The translations under genes were made by a program, and so were the position numbers. This document shows positions 44,041 to 56,177 of a DNA stretch of 64,000 bases, one piece after another (within the stretch, counting starts at the first letter, position 1; every line of letters starts with the position of its first letter). Below the pieces are notes generated by a model. That model saw only the letters and a list, made by a program, of their open reading frames with translations, was not told where the DNA came from and ran no database searches. This DNA is from Odontocerum albicorne (Eukaryota; Arthropoda; Insecta; Trichoptera; Odontoceridae), in contig OX463856.1 in the NCBI GenBank assembly GCA_949825065.1, positions 14,011,238-14,075,237 of the forward strand, read 5' to 3'.

Positions 44041-45225
44041 TAATCAGTACAGTATAGCTTATAGTGCGAGGGGTTACAAAATTCTATAAATGATTAGACA
44101 AAATATACGTGTATTTATGCTGCAGTTATTTGGAAAAGTATTGCAATGATGCTTTATTTTGTAAGATCGCTCAAACATGACAATTCCGGAAAACATATGT
44201 TAAATCCTAGTGATTTAGTTTGATTCTAATTCCAGATTGATTGAATAATTTATATGTACAGCTCTGACTTCTCTTCTCGCAATGTGTTATATTTATATTC
44301 ATTTATTTAGATGATTTCAGGTACATTATTTAATTTTACGTTATATTTAATTGTTTTAAGTTTATTCTAATGGTTTAATACTTTTTTTCTAATCGTTTAA
44401 TGCTTATTTTATGTTTTTTTAATCATTTAATACATCTATTAAGTTTAACTTCTATGTATATTTTTTCCAAATTGTTTAATACTGCTATGAAGTTGTAATT
44501 TTAAATATTTTCTTTGAATTTTTTAATCATTAACATCAACTATTTTTTTATTTATTTTTTCAAAACGGTGTTTGCACTTACATTACGGGCTATCGTTTTT
44601 ATATTTTCTATAAAATTAAACTTTAATGTTGATTTACATTCAATTTTCAAACGTACGTATCAAAGAAAACAAATTGTTTGATATTTTTTGTATAAACACC
44701 TTTCAAAAAAATCCTTTTATACTTCAATATTTTTAAAACATATTTTTTTTAATTCAATGTAGATTCGTGACAAAGTCGTTTATTGATAAACTAAGCGAGA
44801 CTGCCTATTTCAAACGATTGTTTTATTTATCAATAAAATATTTATTGAAACTTACTGATGGTATGAAGGCGTTTCAGAGAAATCTTTCTTTCTTTGATCA
44901 CTAATTGGTTCCAGGAAAATAAAATAAAGTAAAATATTCAAAGGCAAAAGAAACATACAAAGTAATATCCACAATTCGAGTTCTTCCAATTTCTGTTATC
45001 TTTTTAATTGATGTCGACAATTGTGGGGGTACTATAATCGATCCTGTAGGAATGTTTCAAAGGAGATTTATTACTTCATTCGAATCGTAAATCATAGACT
45101 TTACAAAACGAAAATCTTGTCATTTAACGATAGTCCAGCTAATTTAAGTTTCATATGGTATCCTACATTTTTTTTCTATGATGACACGTTCCCTCCATTT
45201 TAACTTCTACTTCTTCTTATTCCTC
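44041..45225. other. Very AT-rich stretch, nothing recognised
   Basis: Low-complexity T/A runs around 44280-44760. One 60-codon frame at 45021-45203 has no motif. Confidence 0.4.
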
Positions 45226-45660
45226 TTCTTTTAGGCCTGTTGGCCTGTTATGGTCCTGCATCATCGTTTCCCTTTTGTGACGTCGACTGCCAGCTATCTT
45301 TCCACCTTTTGGGAGGTTGTCCTGGAGGTCTGCTTGCTTGGGGGATACTGTCCCTGGCCATTCTTACGCCTCATGGTTCCGCCATTCTGGATACATGTTC
45401 GTTCCAGAATCTTCCTCTCTGTCGTCCCCATCTGACAATGTCTTCAACTTCGCACATCCTTCGGATTTCTGTTTTTCGTACTCTATCACGAAGGGTTTTG
45501 TCAGCGATACTTCTGAGTACCTTCATTTCGCTGGTTCTTAGGAGATTTTTGGTTCTGACAGTGTCAGCTCTAGACTCTATGATGAATGTCATTATGGGAC
45601 GTACACAGGTCTTGTATATCCTCACCTTGCTTTGGATGCTCATATACTTGTTTTTCAAGA
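45226..45660 (-). pseudogene. LINE polymerase C-terminal fragment (family of 59.8 kb)
   Basis: The minus frame 45371-45658 reads VRIYKTCVRPIMTFIIESRA, a version of the KT.VRPI..YG.E.. block, then KNLLRTSEMKVLRSIADKT and RRMCEVEDIVRWGRQRGRFW. A fragment at 59.8 kb carries the same order of motifs (RTKHLLRTTEMKTLRPIIG, IVRWSRQRRRFWRDHV). The 3' end lies in a CTTCTACTTCTTCTTATTCC tract, i.e. a GAAGAA-type tail on the minus strand. Everything upstream, including YADD, is missing. Plus-strand frames of up to 150 codons are shadows. Confidence 0.65.
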
Positions 45661-45699
45661 TAGTGTTCTTTAAACATCCATTTTTAAACTAGCACATAT

Positions 45700-46335
45700 T
45701 ATATTTATCTATCGTGGCGATTTCCCAAAAATTTTATTTGTACGTTGTGCTCTCCATTTGGTGCAAAAAAATGTTTCTTAAGAAAGAGCATATTCTTTTT
45801 TTATTTTTTCGGCAGAAGTATTGCATGAATATAAAAGAAAAGCATGGTGAGTATTGAATATTTTTTTACTTAGATAATATATTTAAAATATTGACGGATC
45901 GATTTCAATATATAATATCTTTTGTATATTGTCCTTTGAAGATTATAGTAATATCGAATAATATCGGAACAGATGAGACAATAATTTCAATACACCTTGT
46001 AAATAGAAAAAAAATATTATCAATACTTATAGTTTTAACTGTAGTTTAATATATTTCCCAATTCATATTTTAAACTTTTTTGACCACAATATAATATGTT
46101 TTTTTAACAATCACATCAACTGTAGTAATTAACTTATATTTTATTTTTAATTAACAACGCTAGTTAGACATGGTATTTTATTCCATACAATGTATATTTT
46201 TTACATATTCAATGTCATTGGTTCATTACATAAAAATATAATATATTATTTTGAGGTCAGAAAACACCTTGATTGAATTAATTATAATTATTTATAATTA
46301 AGGCATTAACATTGTGGAGGTTTAAAGTCATTGTT
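45700..46335. other. AT-rich stretch, nothing recognised
   Basis: No frame, array or element end that I can support. Confidence 0.4.
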
Positions 46336-46341
46336 ATTTAT

Positions 46342-46469
46342 TTAATCAAACACTGTTTATTCCACTTTTTGTAACGGTATAACTCTACCGGTTTCAAGGC
46401 TTTCACCTCATCATCAGGAGAGCACAAACAAGACGGAAAACCTTGAAACCGTGAACAGTGTTTGATTAA
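46342..46469. repeat. Foldback element, about 128 bp
   Basis: TTAATCAAACACTGTT (46342-46357) is an exact inverted copy of AACAGTGTTTGATTAA (46454-46469). Further in, GGTTTCAAGG and CCTTGAAACC pair as well; the right arm lacks about 30 bases present in the left. The left 65 bases match 15573-15638 in inverted orientation, so it looks like two element ends joined head to head, or a MITE. Confidence 0.7.
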
Positions 46470-46557
46470 ACAAATGACAAAAAAATATTATTAGTGTGTG
46501 TTCTATAAAAAACATACTATTTTTAAGAATTGCAGATGATTTTTGGATCGTGTCTAC

Positions 46558-46830
46558 TTCATCTTAGATGGCTTTACAGCTCATATTGGGCCTTGGCCTC
46601 CATCAATCCTCGCCTCCAATTCCTCCTGTCTCCCGCCGTGGCCTTCCAATCTGTCACTTGTAGCAATTGGGCCGCGTCCTTTTTCACTTCATCCTCCCAT
46701 CGCAACCTAGGTCTACCGACCTTTCTTCTTCCGCCCGGATGTCCCTCAAGGATCCTCTTAGATACCCGTGATGATGGAATTCTCTGCACATGCCCAGCCC
46801 AGGAAAATTATTCGTGGCATGGTTAACATA
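46558..46830 (-). pseudogene. LINE 3' fragment (family of 54.2 kb)
   Basis: The minus frame 46574-46789 reads RILEGHPGGRRKVGRPRLRW, EDEVKKDAAQLLQVTDWK and WRRGLMEAKA. Nearly the same protein occurs at 54238-54453, where the polymerase core is still attached. It is the extreme C-terminus of a LINE polymerase. Confidence 0.7.
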
Positions 46831-47770
46831 CTTATAAAGCATCTTATGATCTGGTAAGTTGACTGTACATTCAAAGAAAATTTCGAATGCAGCAAAACTA
46901 TCCTTACACCACTAACTAGATCGAAGTAGACAAGCGGTGTGAAGATGAACTGATGTAAGGCTGAGTGGAGTTTCTTTCGGAAATTATTGACTCAATTATC
47001 ATCGCAATACCTCAAAATGCGATCAGCAGATTAATTCAGATGGCCATGAAAATGTCAACACAGCGAAAGGGCAAGATTGAAGCTAAAGAGTTTGTCGTTA
47101 AAACTTCCATCACCTTAGATATATTGGGTAGTCCAATAGCTTGGATACATTCACAAGGAACCGAGGTGCGCCTTGAAGTAAGAAAAATATTTAAATGTTT
47201 GTCGTGTCTGACAGTCATAAGTCTCGAGTAACAATTATTCACGCTTACATATGAAATAATCATTCGTTGATTGCGATCGTTCAATGGCCATTAACTCGCC
47301 ATTTATTAATTTCAGAAGAATTTTTCATTAAATTAAGTTTCTTCTTTCAAAAGAAAAATGGATATAACCGAAGTTAAAATATCCTTAAACCATCGAATAC
47401 TGCAACATGCTAAAACTCAGTTACTTTACAAAGTTTTCTATCAATAAGATATATCATATACTCAGTTATGAGTTTCGATTCATTCAATGTCTACATTGTT
47501 AAAGATATCCAGTTTCATTCCAGAAACAAATTGTACTAACCATTTTGTTAATTCAAAATGTAAATGTTTTAATGTTTATGCAATGCAAATTAATTTAAAG
47601 CATTTCATTTTAATTAAAAGTACTTCAGACTTATAATTATGAATTAAAATTAAGAAATGCTACGGATGCTAAAAGGAAGAGACGATGGCATCAATCATAA
47701 CGATAAAGTCAAACTCTTAAGTAACAGGAACACGATAAGAACATGAAACAGTACAGCGTCTCTCTCTCTC
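46830..47770. other. Non-coding stretch
   Basis: Overlapping frames at 46965-47231 (+) and 47036-47284 (-) have no family motif, so I do not call either. A TCTCTCTCTCTC run is at 47759-47771. Confidence 0.35.
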
Positions 47771-47783
47771 TGTGGTTGCAGTC

Positions 47784-48700
47784 CTAAGACTGGTTTGCAG
47801 CAATTTGAACTCTTCTCCTCCATTCCCCCCTGTCCTGTGCGGCTCTTTTTAAGTCTGTATATGTTGAGCAGCGCACGTCCACCAACAGGTCCTCCAGGTA
47901 CTCTCGGCGTGGGCGTCCTCTAGAGTTTGTCCCCTCGGTCATACCCTCCATTATGGCATGCAAAAGGCCCTCTTGTCGTATTATATGACCGATCCATCTT
48001 GCACGCCTTTCGGACAAGATCCTGAGCAGGTGCCTTCCTCCTTCGATTCGTTGGAGAACCTCTTCATTCGTGATGTGGTCTCTCCAGCAAATTCCTAATA
48101 GTCTTCTATAGGACCACATCTCAAAAGCCTCTAGTCTCCGTCTATCTCTTTCGGATAGGCACCATGTCTCGCAGCCGTACATCAAGATACTCCATACATA
48201 GGTCTTGATGAGGAGTATTCTCAGTTTTAGGTCTATATTATTTGATTCTATTATTTTCGACCTTTTATTAAATGCAAGTCTAGCCTGATGTATACGGCTG
48301 TCGACCTCGTTCTTAGACCGACCGTCCCATGTTATTTTGCTCCCGAGGTAGACAAACTCTTTGGTGTTCTTTAGTGGTTTACCCGACATCACTATTCTCA
48401 TCTGGTGTTGCGCTCGGCCTACAGTCAGCAGCTTTGTTTTGTCTTTATTTATCTTCATACTGTAGTTATTTTGAAGAATGCTTTCCATAGTTGTTAAGGC
48501 CTCTTGTAGTTCCTCTTCACTTTCAGCAACCATAGCAATATCGTCAGCGAACCTTATCATATCCACCTTTTGCCCGTGTATCTTTACACCTTCTCTGTGA
48601 CTCATTCTCTCCCTCAAGTCGTCAATCGCGCTCTGTATATAGGCGTTAAAAAGAACAGGTGACAGAGAGCATCTCTCCTCGTCAATTCCACTCCCACGTA
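47784..48700 (-). pseudogene. LINE reverse transcriptase, C-terminal half, open frame
   Basis: The longest LINE frame here: 277 codons from an internal ATG (48617), with recognisable sequence continuing upstream to about 48700 (LSPVLFNAYIQSAIDDL). In order: the catalytic block RFADDIAMVAESEEE (F.DD in place of the usual YADD), MKINKDKTKLL, the thumb-like EFVYLGSKITWDGRSKNEVD, the block TYVWSILMYGCETWCLSE, the C-terminal RRLLGICWRDHITN, ARWIGHIIRQEGLLH and RGRPRREYLEDLL. This is the standard C-terminal half of an insect LINE polymerase, which would copy its RNA at a nicked target. The endonuclease domain and the N-terminal half of reverse transcriptase are missing (5' truncation), so it is inactive though otherwise unbroken. 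Confidence 0.85.
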
Positions 48701-48954
48701 CACGAAATAAACACTGTTACGTTGATCAGCCCATGGCAAGATGTCGGTAACCAATCCATGTGGAGCCTTAGGTCAACAGGCATTTGGGAGGTAGAGGGTT
48801 TTTGAGGGTCGACTTTGATTCCTGAGGGTGGTGAATGTTGGCAGCAGGGAGTTCATCTATTTCTGATAACTGAAGGTACCATGACACAAGTATATAAGGA
48901 AACTCTCCAAAAAAGACATTTTAGTCATATATTTGAGACTGCTATAACATATGA

Positions 48955-49080
48955 ATATCATCTTTGACTGTCCATGGCGTTAGGCTCTGAAACCAACAAT
49001 AAATTAACGTAAGACTCGCTCCGGTGTTAACGTGTTTCAAACAGTTACTCGATAAATATTAAATTTCCCTTCAGTAACAT
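48955..49080 (+). pseudogene. Decayed CR1/jockey-like LINE C-terminus
   Basis: GACTGTCCATGGCGTTAGGC followed by AAGACTCGCTCCGGTGTTAA mirrors the TTACTGTCCATGCAATGAGA and TAGACTCGCTCCGTCCTTGG blocks at 8.3 kb. Stops interrupt the frame. Same family as the 8.15-kb fragment. Confidence 0.55.
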
Positions 49081-49950
49081 AGCATGTTTCCTTGTCCCCT
49101 GTTATCCTTCCCAATATCCCCTTCAATCTCCTACCCGCAGGATAAATTGTCCAATTTAAATCGATGTCTTCTTTTGAACATGCTAATTTTTTTTGTCATT
49201 GTATAAAGTTCAAATATGTACGTACATCTTTCACTCAACAAAATTCTTTAACAAAATTCTCAAACATCTTTTTGATTGGCTGAACAAAATTTCTTCTTTG
49301 GCAATAAATCCGCCACATTGTTTATTGAAGTAATTCATAAATAAATAAATTAACTAATTTTATCTCAAGAGTGCCCCACAAGTATTGCTTCTACAGTAAT
49401 TACTAACAAATAACTAAATTGTATGTGTTCCTTAACTGGCGAATAAATTGAATTTCAAACAGAGCCCCAAATACACGCATACATCATAAACAAATTCATA
49501 AATACACAAATTTAATATAATATTTAAATCAATGTTAATACCATGCGAAAGGCTTATGTATTGTACATACCTATAGTTAATTTTGTTATCTTCATTAATT
49601 TAACACGAACCTTCAACAACAGCGTTTGACAGTCACAGCAACATCTAAACAAACGATAGTTAATTATATTCCTCGTCTGTACAGCTTTTGGACCATTTGT
49701 TACTTGAGATTTTCATCTGAGAATGCTAGAAACAGCCGCCGTATGTTATCTTTGCAGCCCCCCACGATAAATCACCCCGCTGTGCCTGAGATCAGGCCCT
49801 GATTAAGGAGTTCGGGGCCCTGGGCGAAATGAGAAGTTCAAACCCCTCTGTTGCCGAGTTAAGTACAAATATATTGGGATATTTAAATTAACTGTTTTTG
49901 GACTAACGTGCGTGTGTTTAAACAATTGTTTTTATAACCTTATTTGATTA
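49081..49950. other. Non-coding stretch
   Basis: A GC-rich patch at 49770-49830 is unassigned. The rest is AT-rich without motif. Confidence 0.35.
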
Positions 49951-49989
49951 ATGTTTGGTATGTATAGTTTTATTATAAAAGATAAATAT

Positions 49990-50360
49990 CGAAATAACAG
50001 CCAATAAATGAGGATTAAGAGACAAAATATATGGAATGCTACAGAATGGCCTATTAGCATCATTCGTTTTCTTTTCTCCTGCCTTATTCCATCCATTTGG
50101 AGTCAGCTGCTTGGGCCTTCTTCTTCTATCTTTCTTAATCTCGTCAATCACTCGAAAATAGTCCGAGTCTCACCATGTCCTCCTCCACTTTTTTATATAG
50201 GTTCTTCTTGGGTCCCCCTTTGCGTTTATTTGGGAGTTCTCGATTCGTTGACATCTTTAGTATAGTCCCTTTATTGTTCCTGTTTTATCTTAGGCCAACA
50301 CTGGGCTCCATGTAGTATAGCGAACCTGATCGCTATATTATATATCTAGCTCTTAAGATT
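49990..50360 (-). pseudogene. Decayed LINE C-terminal relic
   Basis: Minus strand: AIRFAILHGAQCWPK at about 50288-50332 corresponds to the (A..YG.ECWP) block of RTE-type polymerases. A basic segment with KKDRRRRPKQ follows near 50110-50140. Stops in between; low confidence in the boundaries. Confidence 0.4.
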
Positions 50361-50790
50361 TATTGATAGCCTTCTAAAGATACATGTTATAGATCCACCC
50401 AAGTTCTGAAAAAATGTGGAAGTTAGAAATAGAGGTCCTTTCAAACAATGAACATCAAACGCCTGGGGTTGATAATTTGTTATTTACTTATTATTTTTGT
50501 AACATCGCTAACTTTCAATACGGCAGGCTTATTGGTAGTACCTTCTAACCAACAAGAAATATGTTAAAAAGCTTTTAAGTACCATAAAAACCAGACTGAA
50601 ACCTGAAATTTTTTAAACAAACGAATATACGGAAAAATACTTGATCCACAGCCACCCCCTTCCTATATTTATATTTAAACCTCAAGGTGGTTCAATTCTC
50701 GAGTGAGAGTGTACTTGTGGAAAGTCTGCTATTGAAATGGTGCTATTAAAATTGTACTTTAATTATTATCATTGTAAACTTTTTTTTAAA

Positions 50791-50862
50791 TTTGAGTTCC
50801 AACGTAAGCCCACAATCCCTGGATCGGAAGACAAGTGTGATGCCAACTAAGCCATGGTGTTC
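50791..50862 (-). repeat. tRNA-like SINE fragment
   Basis: Minus strand: ATGGCTTAGTTGGCATCACA (A-box-like), then CCAGGGATTGTGGGC (B-box-like), tRNA-like spacing. Confidence 0.4.
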
Positions 50863-51403
50863 TCGATAGAGAGTATCAAAAACTTTCGCTCTTTAGACGA
50901 ATCTCAAATTTTACCCATTATTTAGATTATTATTAAAACAATTCTTTTATCTCTTAGGTCACGTCATATACCACCTCATTAATTACTTAGGCCATCTTAA
51001 CACTTTATTTAGAAATCCATGATTTTTTTAGAAGTTTCGATATTTTTTTTAAATGTTGATTTAATCCATTTTTCTCACACTTCTGTGAATTTATGTGTAT
51101 TATTTTTAGCATCATTCGAGTATCATATTTTCTCTTATTTCGTAATTTACATTGAAATAATGATGATAACAATATAAATTTGTTCGAATATAACCTTAAG
51201 TTACTTTAAAACATAGTATTACTCAGCTGAATAAATACTACCCTCATTTAGTTATGTCCTATATTCAGTCTTACTTAATATCAATTTGTATACTGGGAAT
51301 TTCTATTCTAAGTATGAAAATAAATAGTCAGCGTAAGTTCATAAATATAATTTAAAAAATGTACCTCGTAAAATAAAGTAAATTTTTTGCGTTAATTGCA
51401 AAA

Positions 51404-51475
51404 TTTGGCCTAGTTGGTAAAACACTTGACATCGATTCTGGTAAGAGTTCCTTTGGTAACAATAATCAAATGCGC
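51404..51475 (+). repeat. tRNA-like SINE fragment
   Basis: TTGGCCTAGTTGGTAAAACA resembles an A-box; the B-box is decayed. Confidence 0.35.
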
Positions 51476-52087
51476 TATACGGGAGCGAGTATCGTTGTGT
51501 CTTCACGCGTGGTAGTATTGATGATACGTGTGACGAATAGCAAACGCCGGGTCTACTTCAGTGGTTCTAAACCTAAAGACTCGATTACTGGGTCCGTAGG
51601 CAATGTTTTCTCCCGATCACCCGATGTTAAATAAGTCTAAATCTCCAACTTAAATATGTTGAAAAATGTCATTTTAGGAATTAATAAATTCGGACCTGGT
51701 AAGCAGAAAATATGGAAACAGAAAACGATTTTATAAATATAAGATTTTAAATAGTGCATGCATCATATAAAGTAAATAATAACGCGTTTGTCAAAAAACA
51801 ACAATAAATACACAAAATACCCCAGTGGTATAAAAAAAACCTCCTTCGACAAATTGATATCACATGTTTGGTGACATTTTAGTTAGACCAATGATCTGAG
51901 CATTGCTTTCATAACAAGGTCAGTCCGCCGTAAGCGAGCATCGAGAAAGTAAATTTAGTTTGATAATATAGTGTATTAAATATATGTTGTATTTATACCA
52001 CTTAGTGGGTTTATTAGTATTATATGTGAAAATCTCCTTTTATCAATCAAAAAAGTGTTAAATAAGCCTTAAGTAAAAATCACACTG

Positions 52088-52182
52088 AAACCCATTTTTC
52101 AAAAAATCTGGGTAATCGAACACGCAAACCATGTGTAAGTCAAACATCTTACCAACTATACCTTAGTTGTCTTATTAGTGAT
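52088..52182 (-). repeat. tRNA-like SINE fragment
   Basis: Minus strand: GGTATAGTTGGTAAGATG (A-box-like) and GTGTTCGATTACCC (B-box-like), well spaced. One of the better preserved pieces. Confidence 0.45.
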
Positions 52183-52419
52183 ATAATAAGTTCAAATTTG
52201 CTTACTTGCATTGAAAAAAAAAGCATTACATTATAGGTAAAAGAATTGAACACAATACAAATCTCTATTGCAATAATTCATTTATATAACAGAAAAAAAA
52301 GGTTATTAATTTTTTATGGAAAGAAAACGTTAGCGAATTTAATTTATTTTCGCAGTAATAAAATTTTAAATGTTTCAATAAACCTTTTCCGAAGTAATCG
52401 ATTATCGTCTCGACCTTGT

Positions 52420-54225
52420 CTCTAGAGCATCGAACTTTTTATATCAGTGGTCGAGAAAAGCGACTTAAGAGCTAATTTGGTAAAGGTTCTTTTGAAGATG
52501 AAATATGACCGACGATTCATATTGAAGAAAAACTGGAGAACTAAGATGGTCATGTAAATGGAAGCTCTCCTTGAATGGTAATGTTGATATTCCCGGACGA
52601 TTTTTCCTTCAAGTCGATCAGTCACCATTCTTCAAGTTTCTTTTTACTACTGAAGTCTATTTAAGTTTACCGTGTTAAAACATGAACCATGCAAAATTGA
52701 ATTCTAAATAACATGCAAAATTGAATTCTAAATAACCTAAAAAAAAAATAACCTGAATTCTAAGCATTCGAAATAAGAGTTCATAGGGGAACACTCAACA
52801 TTTCTTGGTTAAATCATTTCTCATATACCGAGGTGTTGCGTCGAACAGATGTAGAACAAGTTCTTGATTACGTATATCTTGAGAGGTATAAAATACCACT
52901 TGATGAAATATCGAGGGAAGGCGAGGAATCGGTAAAAGGCGCCTATCATGATTACGCAACATTTGAAAAATTCGAGGAAAACAATTAAGGGTCTATGTGG
53001 GATTGGTGGAAAATGCCTGTCATTGGTATGCAACATTCGAAAAATCGACGGTCTTGGTTACGCACCATTCAGGATGGACAAGTTTCCAGACAGTAAACGA
53101 TCTGTTCCGTATCGCCAAAGACAGATATATTTTCTCAAAAGTGATCGCCAATGTCGGGGGGGCTGGAAACGGTACATGAAGAAGAAAAACTTAGGTCTTA
53201 CTAAACATTGTCAATCTGGTCAAACACTAGAGATAAAAAATGTGATCATGAAGGACTTACGGTGGAGGTTCAAAAATCACTTTATAAAAATAAGATTCAA
53301 TAACCCACCTACCTTCGATTACCTTATATGTTAGCGCAAGAGAAGTTTTAGCCCTGAAGTTTCAATTTCTTCTTTTCAAGTATTTTCCTAATTTACTTCT
53401 AGTCCAACCACCTGCTAGCGTCTGTTTTAGTCTGCCAAGAGGTCGTCATCCGTGTTTTTGGGTTCACATGTTGATTTATGTGGATCATGTAAAGTGAGAT
53501 CGGTTAACATAACCAATCCGTGTTCCTCTTCGTTACCTCATATAGCAGAAAATTGTTTCATAAATTTTCGAATTTAGAGCGTTTTTTGGGTTTGGTATTT
53601 TTCGTATTATTTCGTTTTCGTAGCTTCTTCTTTCGTTTGGGGTCCTGATTTTTGTGAAGTTTATCATCCAGGTTGTGTGTATTTATAATCCTATCAGTCG
53701 TTTGCTACTTACCGTATATATGAATTGAAGACATTTTGAAGCACAGTATTTCCGCTGATTTTTGAGTCTCATAATATTTTTTTTATTCTTATGTTACTAC
53801 GGTTTTCTCAATTGATTGGTATGTTCATAGCTTGGTACTGATAACTTTTCTGATACTATTCAAAACGATGTTCAAGTGAAAATCATCTTAGCAATGACAA
53901 TATTAAAATAAAATAAGATTTAATAAACACAAATATACTTAAAAACTAACTTGATAAATTGAATATATTCGCCGTACATGGATTGAACATATATTTAGGA
54001 AGAAACGAGAAGACAGTGTACAAAGCAAGACCTTTTAGTATCAAACCTTTGGAGAGAACCAAACAATGATTTGTGGAAAAGTACTGTCCATTCTGAAGAA
54101 ATGTTGTAAAAGAAAAAAAAACTAAGGACCTGAAGAGGTGGAACCACGTCATAAAAGAGACTTAAAGCTCTATAAGAGGCATCAGCTTATCAGAAATAAA
54201 TAAGTAGATACGGAAAACTTCTTCT
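52420..54225. other. Non-coding stretch
   Basis: A 128-codon plus frame (52948-53334) is Lys/Arg-rich and includes two partly duplicated segments (CAACATTTGAAAAATTCGA and CAACATTCGAAAAATCGAC), but no family motif, so I do not call it a gene. A 28-base direct repeat with ATGCAAAATTGAATTCTAAA is at 52686-52735. Confidence 0.35.
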
Positions 54226-54227
54226 TC

Positions 54228-55060
54228 TTCGATGGCTCTACAGCTCACGTCGGGCCTTGGCCTCCATCAATCCTCGCCTCCAACTCCTCCTGTCTCCCGC
54301 CGCGGCCTTCCAATCTGTCACTTGTAGTAGTTGGGCCGCGTCCTTTTTCACCTCATCCTCCCATCGCAACCTAGGTCTACCGACCTTTCTTCTTCCACCC
54401 GGATGTCCCTCAAGGATTCTCTTAGGTACCCGTGATAACGGCGTTCTCTGCACATGCCCAGCCTATCTCAGCCTGCTCAGTTTAGTAGTCTGGGAGCTTT
54501 ATATATGTTATACAGCTCATCATTGTATATTATTCTCCAGGTTTCGCCATCGTTCACGGGCCCCAGGATTTTACGTAATACTCTCCTCTCAAATGTGTCC
54601 AGCATCTCTGTGGATCTTGCTGTCATCGTCCACGCTTCGCACCCGTATGTCATTATTGTCCTAATTATGGTCTTGTATAGAGGGATTTTTATTTTTCTGT
54701 GGACACTTCTTGATTTAAACACTGGGAGAAGAGAGAAGAATGTTTTGTTTCCTGTCGCAATTCTTCTGGTCTTCATTTTCCTTAGTTATGGTGGATCCCA
54801 GTTAGGTTAAGTCTTCAACTACCTCAAAGTTATATCTATTTTAAAAATGAATGCTGTATTGAGAGCTATTGCCCGGGCTTCTAGATTGTTTCATTATTTT
54901 CGTTTTGCCTTCATTTATTTCCAATCCTATCTCTTTGGCTGTTGTTTCTAATGGCTCGACGACTTCTCTTACCGTTGTCAGGGATCTTCCTACTATGTTG
55001 AGGTCGTCAGCGTATCCAACAATATGGCTGCTTTGGAAGCACATGTTGGGGTTTGTGCTA
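54228..55060 (-). pseudogene. LINE polymerase fragment with YADD core
   Basis: Three minus-strand frames in order, separated by breaks: 55044-54841 with HIVGYADDLNIVGRSLTTV (the catalytic YADD) and LEINEGKTKIMKQS; 54776-54477 with KIPLYKTIIRTIMTYGCEAW and MLDTFERRVLRKILGP; 54453-54238 with ILEGHPGGRRKVGRPRLRW. A CTTCTTCTTCTTC run at 54221-54233 is the 3' tail (GAAGAAGAAGAAG). The reading frame is broken between the pieces and the 5' part is absent. Its C-terminus is nearly identical to that at 46.57 kb. Confidence 0.75.
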
Positions 55061-56160
55061 TTGTGATATGTTTTACGTTATGACGTATTCCAAACTTGAG
55101 ATACGGAAAACTAGTTGCATTTTATTATTCATCGTACATTTTCTTTCCTTGGCCTCAAGGTGGAAAATTAATAAAATTGCTTACCCCTGATCGTATTCAT
55201 CTTTATCCTTGGAAAATATGATATTTTATATTATGGAAAACCCGCGTGTAGAATTGAGGACGAAGCCTCTGATCACGCTTCTCTGAGGCTCAACCAAGAT
55301 TTCTTTCCTGCGATAAAACTTACTTACCCCTTCATCCCTTATTACGTAAGGAAAGGTATATACACACACGGCTTGTGTCAGGATTTTAATATCAACTTTG
55401 TTGAAAGTTGCCAAGTTTTCATGCGAAAAGTTTAAACTTTCTTACAATGGCTTCGGTGATTTTGTATTCGAAGAATATCGAGGAAATTGCGTATTTTAAT
55501 TGAACATCGCATGTATGGTATTTTCATTGGCTTGTATAATAAAAAAAGATCCATTCCAGTTTATCTACTTTATATCGAAAGCCTAGGTGAATTCGTACTA
55601 AAGAGACACTACATGTAGAGTATTTTGTTATTCTCATAACTATTCAAGAGTAGTGTTACCTTCTTTTAAAACAATTTTTGCAAAAGATTTTACATGACAT
55701 ATTTGATGTTCGGATGAATTTACATTTTGTGCAAAGTAAAAGCTTCTCGGATGATTTCCTTCTAGGCTCTATTTAATCTTAGCTTTCTAAGATTAGATAT
55801 AGCCTAGAAGAAGATCATCCGACAAGAAATACTCGGTCGCCCTATTGACAATTTTCAATGTTGCTGAGCTTTCAAACAATCACTGTTAAACGTATCGACT
55901 TATATTCAAGAAGTCAGTTTTAGAACCTTTGTATTACTGACATAAGCTAGTTAGTATTCAGGAATTATTACTAACTCTGTATTTAATTCTTTGAGTAGGC
56001 TACCCTACGTTTTGGTTCTCGGGAGCTGGTCACCGCTTATTTACGTTTTCAAGTTGATTTTTTAAGTGTATCTTATATATAACAACTGTGAAAATATCGC
56101 ATCCCTAATTATATTTTCTTGTAATTAGTGTATTTCTCGTAAATTTTCTTTTTTTGTAGC
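55061..56160. other. Non-coding stretch with one hairpin
   Basis: AT-rich apart from 55215-55400, which is moderately GC-rich and unassigned. The hairpin at 55747 is listed separately. Confidence 0.35.
55747..55822. repeat. 36-bp-arm hairpin
   Basis: Left arm 55747-55782 pairs with right arm 55787-55822 with about four mismatches over 36 positions and a 4-base loop (CTTT). Arms start TCGGATGAT and end ATCATCCGA. It could be a small foldback or, if transcribed, a microRNA-like precursor. Confidence 0.75.
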
Positions 56161-56177
56161 ACATGTTTCCTGATCAT

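Larger units (their letters stand above)
50360..52420. other. Non-coding stretch with SINE-like pieces
   Basis: AT-rich; three tRNA-like fragments are listed separately. No coding frame over 70 codons. Confidence 0.35.

Noticed and set aside
45240..45692. 150-codon plus-strand frame
   Set aside because: Antisense shadow of the LINE fragment, whose motifs are on the minus strand.
46530..46826. 98-codon plus frame at 46.5 kb, and a similar one at 54257-54664
   Set aside because: Antisense of two related LINE C-termini; their similarity is explained by the minus-strand coding sequence.
52948..53334. 128-codon plus-strand frame
   Set aside because: Basic, with partial internal duplication, but no recognisable domain, signal or supporting context; likely chance.
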